From: DAOPZC01 sp035353175
GTDB lineage: Bacteria; Verrucomicrobiota; Kiritimatiellia; RFP12; UBA1067
NCBI GenBank assembly: GCA_035353175.1
Contig: DAOPZC010000004.1
Location: forward strand, 140,548 to 204,547
Length of the DNA stretch: 64,000 bases
Reading direction: 5' to 3'
The position numbers and the translations under genes are program-made. Of the stretch, positions 18,112-27,206 are shown piece after piece; the stretch's first letter is position 1, and each line of letters opens with the position of its first letter. The notes below the pieces were generated by a model, which saw only the letters and a program-made list of their open reading frames with translations, had not been told where the DNA came from and ran no database searches.

Positions 18112-19184
18112 TTCGTTTGCATGCCTTTCTCGTCCGCCATAGGACAACTCGTCTCGGCTGCCATATAATCGCCCGTAACCGCATACGCCCTCGCCCGGCA
18201 ACCCCCGCAATCGAAACGGAATGCACACGTGCCGCATGCGCCGCCATATTGGTCAGGACGTTTGAGATTATTAAACACAGCCGAATTTTCATAGGCCATT
18301 CTAAAGTCGAACCCGCACGCACGTAAGTCGCCGCTGGGCACATTCAGAAAACCGCACGGCTGTAAAACGCCGGTGTGCGAAATAAATGCAAAACCGCGGC
18401 CGCCCATACATCCGGCAGGCTCCCTGCCGGGTCTGCCTAGCGCATGCCAAACCCGCACTGCTTGTGGCGCGCACGTCTCTCGAACATGGATTGGGCCTTT
18501 CCGATCCATGTCGAAGGCCCAGCGCAAAACCGCCTCGGCATCACGGGGCGGCAACGACAAATCACGCATTTCCGCGCCGCGACCAACTGGCACAAGAAAG
18601 AAAAGGTCAAGCGTCCGCGCACCATGCGTGATGGCGACCTCTCGGATAGCGGCCAGTTCATCTTTGTTGAGACGCGAAACCGTGGTGTTTACCTGAAACG
18701 GCATGCCGATTTCGGAGGCGACGACCATCGCGCGCATCACATTCTCAAACGCCCCCGCCACGCCGCGGAATGCATCATGCGAAGCGGCATTTGAACCGTC
18801 GAGGCTAAAGCTGCATGCGGCCACACCCGCATCTTTGAGAGCAAGCAACGCCTCGCGCGTCACCAGCGTGCCGCAGGGGGCCATGACGGAGCGCAATCCT
18901 CGTGACGTCGCGCCACGCACCAGCCCGAGGATGTCGGGGCGATACATGGGCTCTCCGCCTGTCCAAATGATCATGGGACGGCTGAAAGCCGCCAGGGAAT
19001 CGAGAACGCGCAAGCAGTCATCGGTCGACAGCTCCCCTTGGTACGCGCAGTCCTTCGCGCCAGCGCGGCAGTGCCGACAGGCCAACGGACAGCGCCGCGT
19101 GATTTCCCAAGCGACTACACGCGGCCCGCAAGACTCGGCGAAGCCGCTGACAAGGGAGACGTGCTGTGCGTGGTGATTGTTCAT
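18108..19184 (-). CDS. ahbD: AhbD-like heme synthase (radical SAM)
   Basis: Radical SAM protein of 358 aa, like AhbD, which oxidatively decarboxylates the two propionates of Fe-coproporphyrin III to give heme in the siroheme-dependent route. The ATG at 19184 overlaps the stop of ahbC (ATGA). Motifs: SAM-cluster CPLACRHC after VVAWEITRR, the GGEP motif in WTGGEPMYRP, SFSLDGSNAASHDAFRG, and a C-terminal SPASM-like cluster CGTCAFRFDCGGCRARAYA with a further Cys in TSCPMA. AhbD-like enzymes can be confused with other SPASM enzymes, but the adjacent, clearer ahbC makes this the best reading. Confidence 0.82.
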   Translation of the reverse strand: MNNHHAQHVSLVSGFAESCGPRVVAWEITRRCPLACRHCRAGAKDCAYQGELSTDDCLRVLDSLAAFSRPMIIWTGGEPMYRPDILGLVRGATSRGLRSVMAPCGTLVTREALLALKDAGVAACSFSLDGSNAASHDAFRGVAGAFENVMRAMVVASEIGMPFQVNTTVSRLNKDELAAIREVAITHGARTLDLFFLVPVGRGAEMRDLSLPPRDAEAVLRWAFDMDRKGPIHVRETCAPQAVRVWHALGRPGREPAGCMGGRGFAFISHTGVLQPCGFLNVPSGDLRACGFDFRMAYENSAVFNNLKRPDQYGGACGTCAFRFDCGGCRARAYAVTGDYMAAETSCPMADEKGMQTK

Positions 19185-20374
19185 ACTATGAGGTGGCGCG
19201 CGATTTCGTCGTCCGTCAGATAGCAGGCGGGGTCGACCCCCCAAAGGTCGCCGGTGGCAGCCTCGGCGCGGGCGCGGAAGTTTCCGCCGCACACCTCAAG
19301 AAATCTGCAAGACTCGCAACGACCGGTCACGTGGTTCTTCTTCTGGCGCAACAGCGCGAGCAGGCTGCCCGGCTCAGGCTGCCCCCAGATCGCGCTGAAT
19401 TTTCTGACGCGCACGTTTCCGACCGGTTTGTTGCGCCAGAATTGATCGGGATAAACGGTCCCGTCCCAGCTGATGCAGCCGATACCCTGTCCGGTGCTGT
19501 TCCCCCCGTTCATGCGCAATAGAGTCATCACATCTTCGGCGAGTGGATTGTTTTCACGCGTCATGCGCAAATAAAGGTAGGGGCCGTCGCAATGGTTGTC
19601 TACGGTGAGGACTTCAACCGGGAAACCTCGCGCGTGCAACTGTGCCGTGCGTTCGATGATCAGATCGACGGTCTCACGGCGTTGCGCGTGCGTCAGATCA
19701 TGTGTCGCAATCTCCGCGCCGCGCCCGCAATACACAAGGTGATAAAGGCAGATGCGGGGAATGCGTTCAGCCTCCATCAGGTCGAAGATCGACGGAATCT
19801 CGCCGACGTTGTCCTTTGTCATGGTCACACGCAACCCGACTTTCACGCCCGCATCGCGGCAGTGGCGAATGCCCGCCAAGGCCCGCTGGAACGCGCCCGG
19901 GCTGGCACGGAACCGGTCATGCACAGCCTCCATGCCGTCGATGCTGATGCCGACATAAGAGACGCCCACAGCTTTGATTTCCGCTGCCAACCGCTCGTCG
20001 ATAAGTGTGCCGTTTGTGGAGAAGACTACGCGCAATCCTTTCGCGGCTGCATGGTGCGCAAGCGTTAAAATATCGGGGCGGACAAACGGCTCGCCGCCGG
20101 AAAAAAGAAGGACTGGACAGGCGAACGCAGCCAGATCGTCGATGACGGCAATCGCTTCGTGCGTTGTGAGTTCCTCCGGTGTTCCCTCTGTGGCGGCATA
20201 ACAGTGCGTACACTTGAGATTGCACCGCGAGGTCACGTTCCAGACGACGACCGGTTTCTTATCCTCGGAGAACTGCAGCAAATGGCTGGGAAGGCTGGTC
20301 GACTTGCGTCCGTATCGCAGCGGATCCGACACTTCCACTTTTCCCAGATACAATTTTGAAATCCCTATCATCAT
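19181..20374 (-). CDS. ahbC: AhbC-like 12,18-didecarboxysiroheme deacetylase
   Basis: 397-aa radical SAM enzyme matching AhbC, which removes acetate side chains from didecarboxysiroheme to form Fe-coproporphyrin III. The N-terminus (MIGISKLYLGKVEVSDPLRYG, then LPSHLLQFSEDKKPVVVWN) is highly characteristic. SAM cluster CNLKCTHCY, SGGEP, and a C-terminal cluster region CESCRFLEVCGGNFRARAEA plus PACYL. Two adjacent ATGs (20374, 20371) are possible starts. It lies 62 bp behind the 799-residue protein gene and overlaps ahbD by 4 bp. The siroheme-making steps (ahbA/B, hemA-D, sirohydrochlorin steps) are not in the window. Confidence 0.88.
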   Translation of the reverse strand: MMIGISKLYLGKVEVSDPLRYGRKSTSLPSHLLQFSEDKKPVVVWNVTSRCNLKCTHCYAATEGTPEELTTHEAIAVIDDLAAFACPVLLFSGGEPFVRPDILTLAHHAAAKGLRVVFSTNGTLIDERLAAEIKAVGVSYVGISIDGMEAVHDRFRASPGAFQRALAGIRHCRDAGVKVGLRVTMTKDNVGEIPSIFDLMEAERIPRICLYHLVYCGRGAEIATHDLTHAQRRETVDLIIERTAQLHARGFPVEVLTVDNHCDGPYLYLRMTRENNPLAEDVMTLLRMNGGNSTGQGIGCISWDGTVYPDQFWRNKPVGNVRVRKFSAIWGQPEPGSLLALLRQKKNHVTGRCESCRFLEVCGGNFRARAEAATGDLWGVDPACYLTDDEIARHLIV

Positions 20375-20435
20375 GCCCCCATATGATTTGCGCCCGTAAG
20401 CTTTTGCGCCAAGGCCCCAAGGGCCGTCATCCCTG

Positions 20436-22835
20436 TCAGTCCGATGAAATGCCGGCCTTTCCGCCGGCATCACGCACATGGAAAGTGACGGGGTCAGAAG
20501 TCACCGTCAACCCGTTTGTGGTGGTGGCCTCAGACCAGAGCGTATACGTGCCGGTCCCCAAGCGGGTCTGCGGCGGACCGCTTTCGACTGCAACCGAACA
20601 GACCGGCGCAGTTGCACGGCCAAGCTTTTTATGCCCCAGATATAATGCCACAGCCTGAACTCCGTTCGTCACGTCGGCACGGGCCCTCGCCATAACGAAG
20701 GCGGGGCCGTCGATCACACTGCCTTCAGCAGGTTCGGTGATCGCGACACGCGGAACCGGAATTCCCGCACTTGTCACTTGGAACACAAAATTAAACTGTT
20801 TGCCGTTGTACCGCAAGTCGGAGGACACGGTTCGCACCATAACTGACAACACGCCCTTCTGATAATCGTCGGCGGTGGGGTGGAGCCTGACCGTATTGCC
20901 TTGATAGTTGTTCGGGCTGAAATAGATTTCTTCCGTCACTTGCCCATGTTGCACAATACTGGCGCAGACCATGTCGCATGGACGTAGAACGGGGCGGAGC
21001 AACGCGACGAACCCTGTATCGGGCGAAACACGTGTGCGGTCAAACGCAAAAGCGCCCGCATTACTCTCGTCGAAATTGAGAATAAAAGGCCGGAGGTCAT
21101 TCGCCCCCTCAATTGTCTTGTCCTCCGATTGCGCACTGGCCATGAAATGGAAGAAGAGGGTAGGTGTGTTTGTGGCAGGCAAGACGCGCACGGTCTGCTC
21201 GATATCAAAATTTTCCGGTGTGAAAATCAACGCCTCACGCGAAAGCGCCGTCACACCGGGAATGTCGGTCGCGCAGAAAACGCGGACTTCTTGCGCAGGG
21301 CGTTCAAGCAACCGGATGCCGACGAACCCAGGATCGTCGGCCGTGATGCGGTAGGTTTCGGTCCGCATCAGGACGGCATTCAAAGGTTCGGACAGAGTCG
21401 AAAGTTGCATGACCGTCTCGTAGCCGATCCGGGCGCAAGCATCATGAAAACCTCGAGGATGGCTGGCGTTCGCATACCGGGGTTTCGCTTTGTCAGGCGG
21501 CGGCTGGTACCGATCCGTGACCAACGTGTAAATCATATTGGCCATCATGTAGTCCAACCAATCATTAGCCCTCCCTGAAGGTTCCGCCTGCGCCAGTCGC
21601 GAATCCGCTTGCCGGACACGCGCCCAAGCGAGTTGGTAGGGGATAAAAACGAGTTTCCGGCTTTTGGCGTAGTCGTACCCCTCCATCAAAATGGACTCCA
21701 TATTCCGCAGCGTATCGAGCCCTTCCGAATCGCCCGCCGGATTGCGGCAGAAAACCGCCATGCAGGGGCGCACCTGATTAGTGGGAACCGTATTGGCCGA
21801 CGTGTAAAGCGTTTGGTCCAAATACTGATTCATCTGCTGCATGTCACCATAAACCAGATCGAACGTAGACGAATAGCGATCAAAACCGTCGCGGTACCAA
21901 TCCGAAGGCGTCTTCCAGAACCAATCCTGAAAGGCTTCGTCAAGAATGAACTGCAGATTCTGGCGGATGGGATCTTCATCGGCAGTGTTGGGCACAAACA
22001 CTTTCAGGCGCTTCGTGATCCGGGGTTCAATGCGAACCACGCCGGCGAAAGGCCCTTGGTAGTGTTTTTTCACGCGTTCATTCTCAATCGACTCACGGGC
22101 CGAAAGGGCGAGCACCTCGGTGGTTTTCTTTGTGGTCCAATATGTTTCAAGCGATCCTTTGGGGACCCGGCTGCCGGTCAACTGGCAATAGATCGCTGCG
22201 GCAGTGAGATAGGCACAGGCGCGGGTTTTGACGGGCGAATCCCCCGGCATTCGGTTTCTGGCCAAAGCCTCGCGCCAACCGAACGCCGCCGGGATCACTT
22301 CGACTCCGCATCCGTCCCCAACCCGATAGACCACTTCCGCCACCGCTTGCACGCGCGTGTCGCGGAACGAATTTCCGGGCCTTGACATCAGCACCAACGC
22401 CGTGCGGATACCCTTTGCGTTCGCTTCGCGATTGACCGCGCGCACGCCTTCAAAAAAGAACTCCGGATACCCGCGCACCATGTCGTCGTTTTCCGCCATC
22501 AGCAGCAGGTCGTATTGCCCCGCGAAAAGCTGCGCGCGGGCGGTCTGCATATCGGGATTGTACCACCAGCCCATGAGGGTGCGGTTACGTGACGTGACGG
22601 GTTCGTGCGTGACCCTGACGGGTTTGCCCGGCTTGGACGCCTTGATCATGTTTTCGAGGTCGGCACAGATATCCACGGCATCGATGTTACCGGATTGCTG
22701 AGGCGTCGAAAGCAAAGCGATCCGAATCATCCCGTCCCTGTTTCCATCCCAATCGGCGGCAGACACCCAAAGCGGCGTGAGGGCCGAATAAAGGAGAAAC
22801 GCATACACTGCGGTCTTTTGCGCCGTCAAAGTCAT
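20436..22835 (-). CDS. Large secreted protein with C-terminal Ig-like domain, unknown function
   Basis: 799 aa, not recognised. Signal peptide to about LWVSAA. The N-terminal ~200 residues (IRIALLSTPQ, YDLLLMAENDDM, TALVLMSRPGNSF) have an alternating alpha/beta pattern loosely like SGNH/flavodoxin-type folds, but I see no clear catalytic Ser-Asp-His set. The centre is mixed and rich in aromatic residues. The last ~100 residues (VAITEPAEGSVIDGPAF to VTFHV) read as a bacterial Ig-like domain. Its start overlaps the holA stop (ATGA at 22832-22835), so it is translated behind a DNA polymerase subunit. Surface or envelope location is likely; function unknown. Confidence 0.65.
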   Translation of the reverse strand: MTLTAQKTAVYAFLLYSALTPLWVSAADWDGNRDGMIRIALLSTPQQSGNIDAVDICADLENMIKASKPGKPVRVTHEPVTSRNRTLMGWWYNPDMQTARAQLFAGQYDLLLMAENDDMVRGYPEFFFEGVRAVNREANAKGIRTALVLMSRPGNSFRDTRVQAVAEVVYRVGDGCGVEVIPAAFGWREALARNRMPGDSPVKTRACAYLTAAAIYCQLTGSRVPKGSLETYWTTKKTTEVLALSARESIENERVKKHYQGPFAGVVRIEPRITKRLKVFVPNTADEDPIRQNLQFILDEAFQDWFWKTPSDWYRDGFDRYSSTFDLVYGDMQQMNQYLDQTLYTSANTVPTNQVRPCMAVFCRNPAGDSEGLDTLRNMESILMEGYDYAKSRKLVFIPYQLAWARVRQADSRLAQAEPSGRANDWLDYMMANMIYTLVTDRYQPPPDKAKPRYANASHPRGFHDACARIGYETVMQLSTLSEPLNAVLMRTETYRITADDPGFVGIRLLERPAQEVRVFCATDIPGVTALSREALIFTPENFDIEQTVRVLPATNTPTLFFHFMASAQSEDKTIEGANDLRPFILNFDESNAGAFAFDRTRVSPDTGFVALLRPVLRPCDMVCASIVQHGQVTEEIYFSPNNYQGNTVRLHPTADDYQKGVLSVMVRTVSSDLRYNGKQFNFVFQVTSAGIPVPRVAITEPAEGSVIDGPAFVMARARADVTNGVQAVALYLGHKKLGRATAPVCSVAVESGPPQTRLGTGTYTLWSEATTTNGLTVTSDPVTFHVRDAGGKAGISSD

Positions 22836-23971
22836 CGCGCTCCTGCCCGCATCGGGCGCGACTTCGCAACCGCCATTTGCTTATTGCCGATAATCCGCAA
22901 CAACGCTGTCTCCAGCAGGAACATCTCTGGAAGCGATGTGGAAACCATTTTTTCGCGCAACTCAAGAATGCGGAAACGCGCCACGCGTAATTCCTGCACC
23001 GTGTAATTGAGCGCATGCGGCAATTTCTTTTTCATCGCCCATGCATTCATCGATTTCGGATTGACGGGCAACACATTCAAGAGGGCCACGGCCTCGGGCG
23101 GCAGACTGGCATTCCAGCCGCAGGATCCGCCTTTGCTGCCATAGGCCCATTTTCGATCATAGGCCTCGCGCAACACCAGCAGCTCGCGCACATTTTTTTC
23201 AAGCATAGCGGCCAGCATAATACCGACACCTTTCTGGCCGCCCAGGCGCTTCAGGGTCAACAACACCCCCAACGCGTCTCTCTCTCCGAAAGCGTCCAGG
23301 AGATCCCAGGCTTCGGCTTCGCGGCCAATCGAGGTGATCTCGCGCACGTCCGCTACGGTCACACGATCCCGCCCCGTCACGTAAAGACGCAACTTTTCAA
23401 TCTCTTGCACGAGTGACCGCGTATCGAAGCCCACACGGTTAAGAAATTCGGTACGCGCATCGGTGTCGAAAACCAACCCCGCTTTTTTCGCAAGAGTCTC
23501 CAGCCTCTGATCCGCAAGTTTTTCGCGTTCCCAGCTTTTCAGGCCCCCGCCGAAGTCTTCAACTTCGCCCTGTTTCTGGCACACTTTGAAAAAAACTGAG
23601 CTGCGCAACACCTTGCCGGCAGTGAGGATCAGAACTTGTCCGTCGAGGAGTCCCTTTTTCAGCCACTCCGTCAATTTTTCGACAGCTTCTTTAGCCGCAA
23701 CTGTTTCCGAAACGCGGCCACTGCCGGTCAGAAACGTCACGTCACGGAACCAAGTCACTTTTGCGGCACCAAAGAAACCAGGAGTCTGGACGGATTCCAT
23801 GCAGGCATCCACCGCGCACCGGATTTCGTCTGCCGTGTCTCTGCGCCCGTCGACGATCTCCACGCCTAACGCGCGATCCGATGCCGGCACGAGCTGATTG
23901 ATTCGCTCGCGAGCCGCCGAATCGACGAGGTAGTCGTCGTCTCCGCAGATAAAACACAATTTTCCGTTCAT
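22832..23971 (-). CDS. holA: DNA polymerase III subunit delta
   Basis: Clamp-loader subunit that opens the beta clamp. 379 aa from ATG 23971; the frame extends to 24022 but the family begins with KLCFICGDDDYLVDSAARERI. The following helical domain contains the typical WLKKGLLDGQVLILTAGKVL and LNRVGFDTRSLVQEIEKLRLY segments (a short match to holA families), and the C-terminal collar domain ends in a basic tail. No ribosome binding site is visible. It is the first of a tightly spaced chain with the 799-residue protein, ahbC, ahbD and the esterase. Confidence 0.88.
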   Translation of the reverse strand: MNGKLCFICGDDDYLVDSAARERINQLVPASDRALGVEIVDGRRDTADEIRCAVDACMESVQTPGFFGAAKVTWFRDVTFLTGSGRVSETVAAKEAVEKLTEWLKKGLLDGQVLILTAGKVLRSSVFFKVCQKQGEVEDFGGGLKSWEREKLADQRLETLAKKAGLVFDTDARTEFLNRVGFDTRSLVQEIEKLRLYVTGRDRVTVADVREITSIGREAEAWDLLDAFGERDALGVLLTLKRLGGQKGVGIMLAAMLEKNVRELLVLREAYDRKWAYGSKGGSCGWNASLPPEAVALLNVLPVNPKSMNAWAMKKKLPHALNYTVQELRVARFRILELREKMVSTSLPEMFLLETALLRIIGNKQMAVAKSRPMRAGAR

Positions 23972-24051
23972 GAAAAAAAGTATAGTAAAAGAGTGTTGGG
24001 ATTGCGAGACAGCATTGGCCACAACCCCAAGAAATTGACTCGCACCTCAAG

Positions 24052-24957
24052 CTACTCGCTGATGCGCAGAGACCGGGGAATAACGAACGGGAGATTAGCC
24101 CCCTTCACGCGCCACAGGGTTCCTTCAATTGTCACGCTAGCGCCAATGTAGGGACCGTAAGTCAGTTCAGGCGCCAACAGATAACAGACCGGCATTGTAT
24201 CGCCGTCCGGCTGTCGCTTCACAAGGCAGAACGGAGCAGAAACCGAACTGACTCCGCCCCAATCGAGCGTCCCCGTGAGCACCACATCTTCGCCCTGTTT
24301 ATCCGCTTCTTCGAGAACGAAACCGGACAATTCGGGAGGGAGATTGGCGCCCAAAACGGGTGATGGGCACGTCTCCTGAGGAGGGGGGGCGGACAAATTG
24401 TTGGAGCTGGCGTACGCCGGCGTGTCGTTGGTAAGCGCGTCGAGAATGTTTGTGAAAACATCGGGCATCGGGGACTCGACTTCGTCGGAAGGCGTGGCCA
24501 GCGGTTCCACCTGATCGCGCAACACCCAAAACCTGAGGCCTGGAAAAGGTTTTATTTTGAGCCAGTCGCCATAGACGCCCCGCACCTCGACCCGTTCGCC
24601 TTTGTCCACGCTTGCGATAGGTCGGAAGAACATTCCTGCGCCGGAGCGGACCTGGCTTTTGTCCGCGAGCACCACCCCGTCTCTGACTAATTCACGATAA
24701 ATCCACACACTGATCGTGTCGAGAGGCTGGATGCGGACCCACGGTTCATCGGTGAGTTCGCCATCCAAGGTCAACATTGTCTCGGCAGGAACCCACGTCA
24801 CCGCCTCCCGGGGTGTATTCGTTGATGCGTAAATCGCGATGCGGCCTTCGATTCCCCTGATGCGGATGGGCGCGGCCTCTTGAGCAACAGCGGTACATCC
24901 GGCGAGCAGGCATGCTAGCCGATTAAACCAAGAAACCAGTTTCCGCGCGCGCGCCAT
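24052..24957 (-). CDS. Envelope protein with SH3-like domains
   Basis: 301 aa from ATG 24957. The N-terminus has a basic head, a hydrophobic stretch and a lipobox-like LLAGC, followed closely by a signal-peptidase-like AVAQEA site; I favour a lipoprotein. Two SH3b-like beta modules are visible: about residues 38-100 (IAIYASTNTPREAVTWVP, VWIYRELV) and 100-155 (VRSGAGMFFRPIASVDKGER, GDWLKIKPFPGLRFWV). A Pro/Thr/Ser-rich linker precedes a C-terminal beta domain. Such proteins often bind peptidoglycan. No ribosome binding site is visible. Confidence 0.6.
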   Translation of the reverse strand: MARARKLVSWFNRLACLLAGCTAVAQEAAPIRIRGIEGRIAIYASTNTPREAVTWVPAETMLTLDGELTDEPWVRIQPLDTISVWIYRELVRDGVVLADKSQVRSGAGMFFRPIASVDKGERVEVRGVYGDWLKIKPFPGLRFWVLRDQVEPLATPSDEVESPMPDVFTNILDALTNDTPAYASSNNLSAPPPQETCPSPVLGANLPPELSGFVLEEADKQGEDVVLTGTLDWGGVSSVSAPFCLVKRQPDGDTMPVCYLLAPELTYGPYIGASVTIEGTLWRVKGANLPFVIPRSLRISE

Positions 24958-25006
24958 AATTCGGTTGCCTATACTTCGAGCGGACAAGTGACTGTAAACA
25001 GAAAAA

Positions 25007-25049
25007 GCCGCACGCGATAGTCTCCAACGGAGAACGACACGCCTGCGGC
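25007..25049 (-). terminator. Terminator downstream of the small basic protein gene
   Basis: On the minus strand a GCCGCA/TGCGGC stem, with a second inner stem around GTTCTCC/GGAGAC, is followed by TTTTTC. It lies about 40 bp after the stop of the small basic protein gene. Confidence 0.55.
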
Positions 25050-25086
25050 AAAAGGAACAAACAAACTAAATCCGACGTCGCGGTTA

Positions 25087-25242
25087 TTAGGCATCCGGTT
25101 TAGTCTTGCGCAGACCCAAACCACGGTCGCCATCTTTCCACTGACCGCGTTTTTTCAACAGGTTGACGCGCTCGAAACGCTTCAACACGTTGCGCTTTGC
25201 CGTAATCTTGCCCGAACCCTTCAAGCTGCTATGCTGACTCAT
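25087..25242 (-). CDS. Small basic protein (PVC-type, 51 aa)
   Basis: Not seen in simple ORF lists because it is short. Sequence starts MSQHSSLKGSGKITAKRN and continues VLKRFERVNLLKKRGQWKDG, ending TKPDA. It is very basic, with about a third Lys/Arg. I recognise it as the conserved small basic protein of Chlamydiae and Verrucomicrobia (MSQHSSLR...KRNVLKRFER... pattern), thought to be ribosome- or nucleic-acid-associated; no enzymatic role is known to me. A strong GAGGAGAAGAGG sits before the ATG and a promoter and terminator flank it, so it is a single-gene unit with strong expression features. Confidence 0.88.
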   Translation of the reverse strand: MSQHSSLKGSGKITAKRNVLKRFERVNLLKKRGQWKDGDRGLGLRKTKPDA

Positions 25243-25297
25243 TTACGCCTCTTCTCCTCTTCATGTCCGCCTTCATCGTGTTGACATGTGGACAAAC

Positions 25298-25325
25298 ACA
25301 ATAGCAAAATCCGACGGTATTTCAA
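25298..25325 (-). promoter_or_regulatory. Putative promoter of the small basic protein gene
   Basis: Minus strand TTGAAA (25325-25320), 16-bp spacer, TATTGT (25303-25298), about 55 bp before the ATG. The remaining part of the 228-bp divergent gap holds no further gene. Confidence 0.5.
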
Positions 25326-25470
25326 CCGCAAATTTTTGCGAACTCGATTTTCACGTATTTGGCTACGGTTTTGCAGACTTCCGTTTCTCCTTCATATCGT
25401 CTATTATTGCGCGATTCTCTATTTCAACAGTCTGATTTGCGTTTGTTCTAAACAGTGAGAAGGAGGGCGT

Positions 25471-27186
25471 TTGCCAAGGCCAGAACGAGGGAGACCGACC
25501 GCCGATTGGATATTTACCAATGCAATCATTTGGTGCGGCGGCGGGATGGAACACGCTGCGACCGCACTGGCGGTCAAGGGGGACCGCATCTTGGCGGTGG
25601 GCTCCAATACCGAAATACTGACATGCGCAGGCCCCGATACCGAGATCGAAGATTTGCGCGGACGTTTTGTCATGCCTGGTTTTATTGACTCACATGTGCA
25701 TGCGCCGGGGACGGCCCTTTCTGACCTTTTCGACGTCTCGCTTTATTCATGCAAGTCGCCAGAGGCTTGTCTTCGAGCTGTCCGCCGTTACATGCGAGAC
25801 TTTCCTGAGGTTGATGAGATCCGTGGTGCCGGTTGGGATATTGCGGGGTTCACCGATAAAGAGCTGATCCACGGCCCGCGCAAGGCTCGTCTCGACGAGA
25901 TTTCAATGGAGATCCCCATCATCCTGCGTTCATATGACGGACACACGGTTTGGCTGAACAGCGCGGCTTTAACACGTTACGGCATCACCCCCCGCACGCC
26001 TGATCCGCCGGGGGGGGTGATCGAACGCGATCCCCACACCGGAGCTTTGTGGGGATCGCTAAAGGAAGAAGCTGCCAAACTTCTGCCGCCAAAGAACTAT
26101 TCCATGCCGCAATATCTCCGCGCGCTCAAACTCTACCAGACGCGCATGCACCGGTATGGCATCACCAGCATTCTGAGCATTTGCGGCGCGGGACTGGGCG
26201 CTCCCGCCGAAGCTTTCGCGCGTCTTGAAAGAGAGGAAGCGCTGGCGCTGAGGATCCATTTCGCGCAAGAGATCAGTCCCGAGTATTCTGTCGCTGAACA
26301 GTTGGCCGCGCTAAAAGAACTGAAAGCGATGCATGACGGCGAACTGTTCAAGGTGACCACCGCAAAATTTTTTGCCGATGGGGTGGTGGAGGGGGGGACA
26401 GCTTTTCTTCAGGCCCCGTATGCGGCAAAGGTCGGTCGCGAGAGCGACGCGCATAACGAGTCCGTTTGGGGCCTCACGGAACTGGCAGATGCGTTCAACG
26501 CTGCCCACCGGGCGGGGTTCCAGATTTTTACGCATTCGATCGGCGATGCGTCCACGCGCCGTGTTCTGAACGCGTTACGTTTAGCAGGCGCCGCGCGTTG
26601 GAGCGACGCCCGGCCGGTCATTACCCATTTGCAGTTGGTGCGTGCGGCGGATATCCGACGAATGCAACTTCTTGGGGTCGTTGCGTCGCTCCAGCCTTTC
26701 TGGCACATGAAGGAACCGAACTGGTGGCGGCGTGTGGACGCCTCGATGTTAGGCGCGCGGCGAGCCACCCGCGAATATCCGCTGAAGGCCTTTTTCGACG
26801 CTGGAGTGACGGTCGCCGCGTCATCGGATCATCCCATCACGGTACAGCCGGATCCGCTGGTTGCGATCGAAACCGGCGTGACGAGGAACCTTGCTGCCGC
26901 AAAATGGCATGGCGTGAGCGATATCACCCATGCAGACAACAAGCGTTATCTCCTTGGGAAAGGACAACGCGTCAGCGTGGAGCGCATGTTGTCAAGTTAC
27001 ACGTGTAACGGCGCATTTCTGATGAGACGAGAATTCGCTTTCGGTATGCTGAAAGCGGGTTTTTGCGCGGATTTCATTGTTCTTGATCGCGATCCGCGTG
27101 AGATTGCGAGTTTGGAAATCGAAAAATGTGAAGTATTGCGCACCTATTTTAACGGCCGTATGGTCTGGGACAGCGCGAGTGATTAA
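25471..27186 (+). CDS. Amidohydrolase, YtcJ-like
   Basis: 571-aa metal-dependent hydrolase of the amidohydrolase superfamily, YtcJ type. TTG start at 25471 with AAGGAGGG 4 bases before it. N-terminal beta sandwich (FTNAIIWCGGG, LAVKGDRILAVGS), metal motif DSHVHAPG after GRFVMPGFI, a YDGHTVWLNSAAL segment typical of YtcJ, later metal/active-site residues in THSIGDAS, VITHLQLV and SSDHPITVQPDPL, and the C-terminal FCADFIVLDRDP returning to the sandwich. Substrates of this group vary (imidazolones, amides) and cannot be assigned. It is 20 bp before the dehydrogenase gene, probably one transcript. Confidence 0.88.
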   Translation: MPRPERGRPTADWIFTNAIIWCGGGMEHAATALAVKGDRILAVGSNTEILTCAGPDTEIEDLRGRFVMPGFIDSHVHAPGTALSDLFDVSLYSCKSPEACLRAVRRYMRDFPEVDEIRGAGWDIAGFTDKELIHGPRKARLDEISMEIPIILRSYDGHTVWLNSAALTRYGITPRTPDPPGGVIERDPHTGALWGSLKEEAAKLLPPKNYSMPQYLRALKLYQTRMHRYGITSILSICGAGLGAPAEAFARLEREEALALRIHFAQEISPEYSVAEQLAALKELKAMHDGELFKVTTAKFFADGVVEGGTAFLQAPYAAKVGRESDAHNESVWGLTELADAFNAAHRAGFQIFTHSIGDASTRRVLNALRLAGAARWSDARPVITHLQLVRAADIRRMQLLGVVASLQPFWHMKEPNWWRRVDASMLGARRATREYPLKAFFDAGVTVAASSDHPITVQPDPLVAIETGVTRNLAAAKWHGVSDITHADNKRYLLGKGQRVSVERMLSSYTCNGAFLMRREFAFGMLKAGFCADFIVLDRDPREIASLEIEKCEVLRTYFNGRMVWDSASD

Positions 27187-27206
27187 CAATAAGGTTGACG
27201 TTGAAT

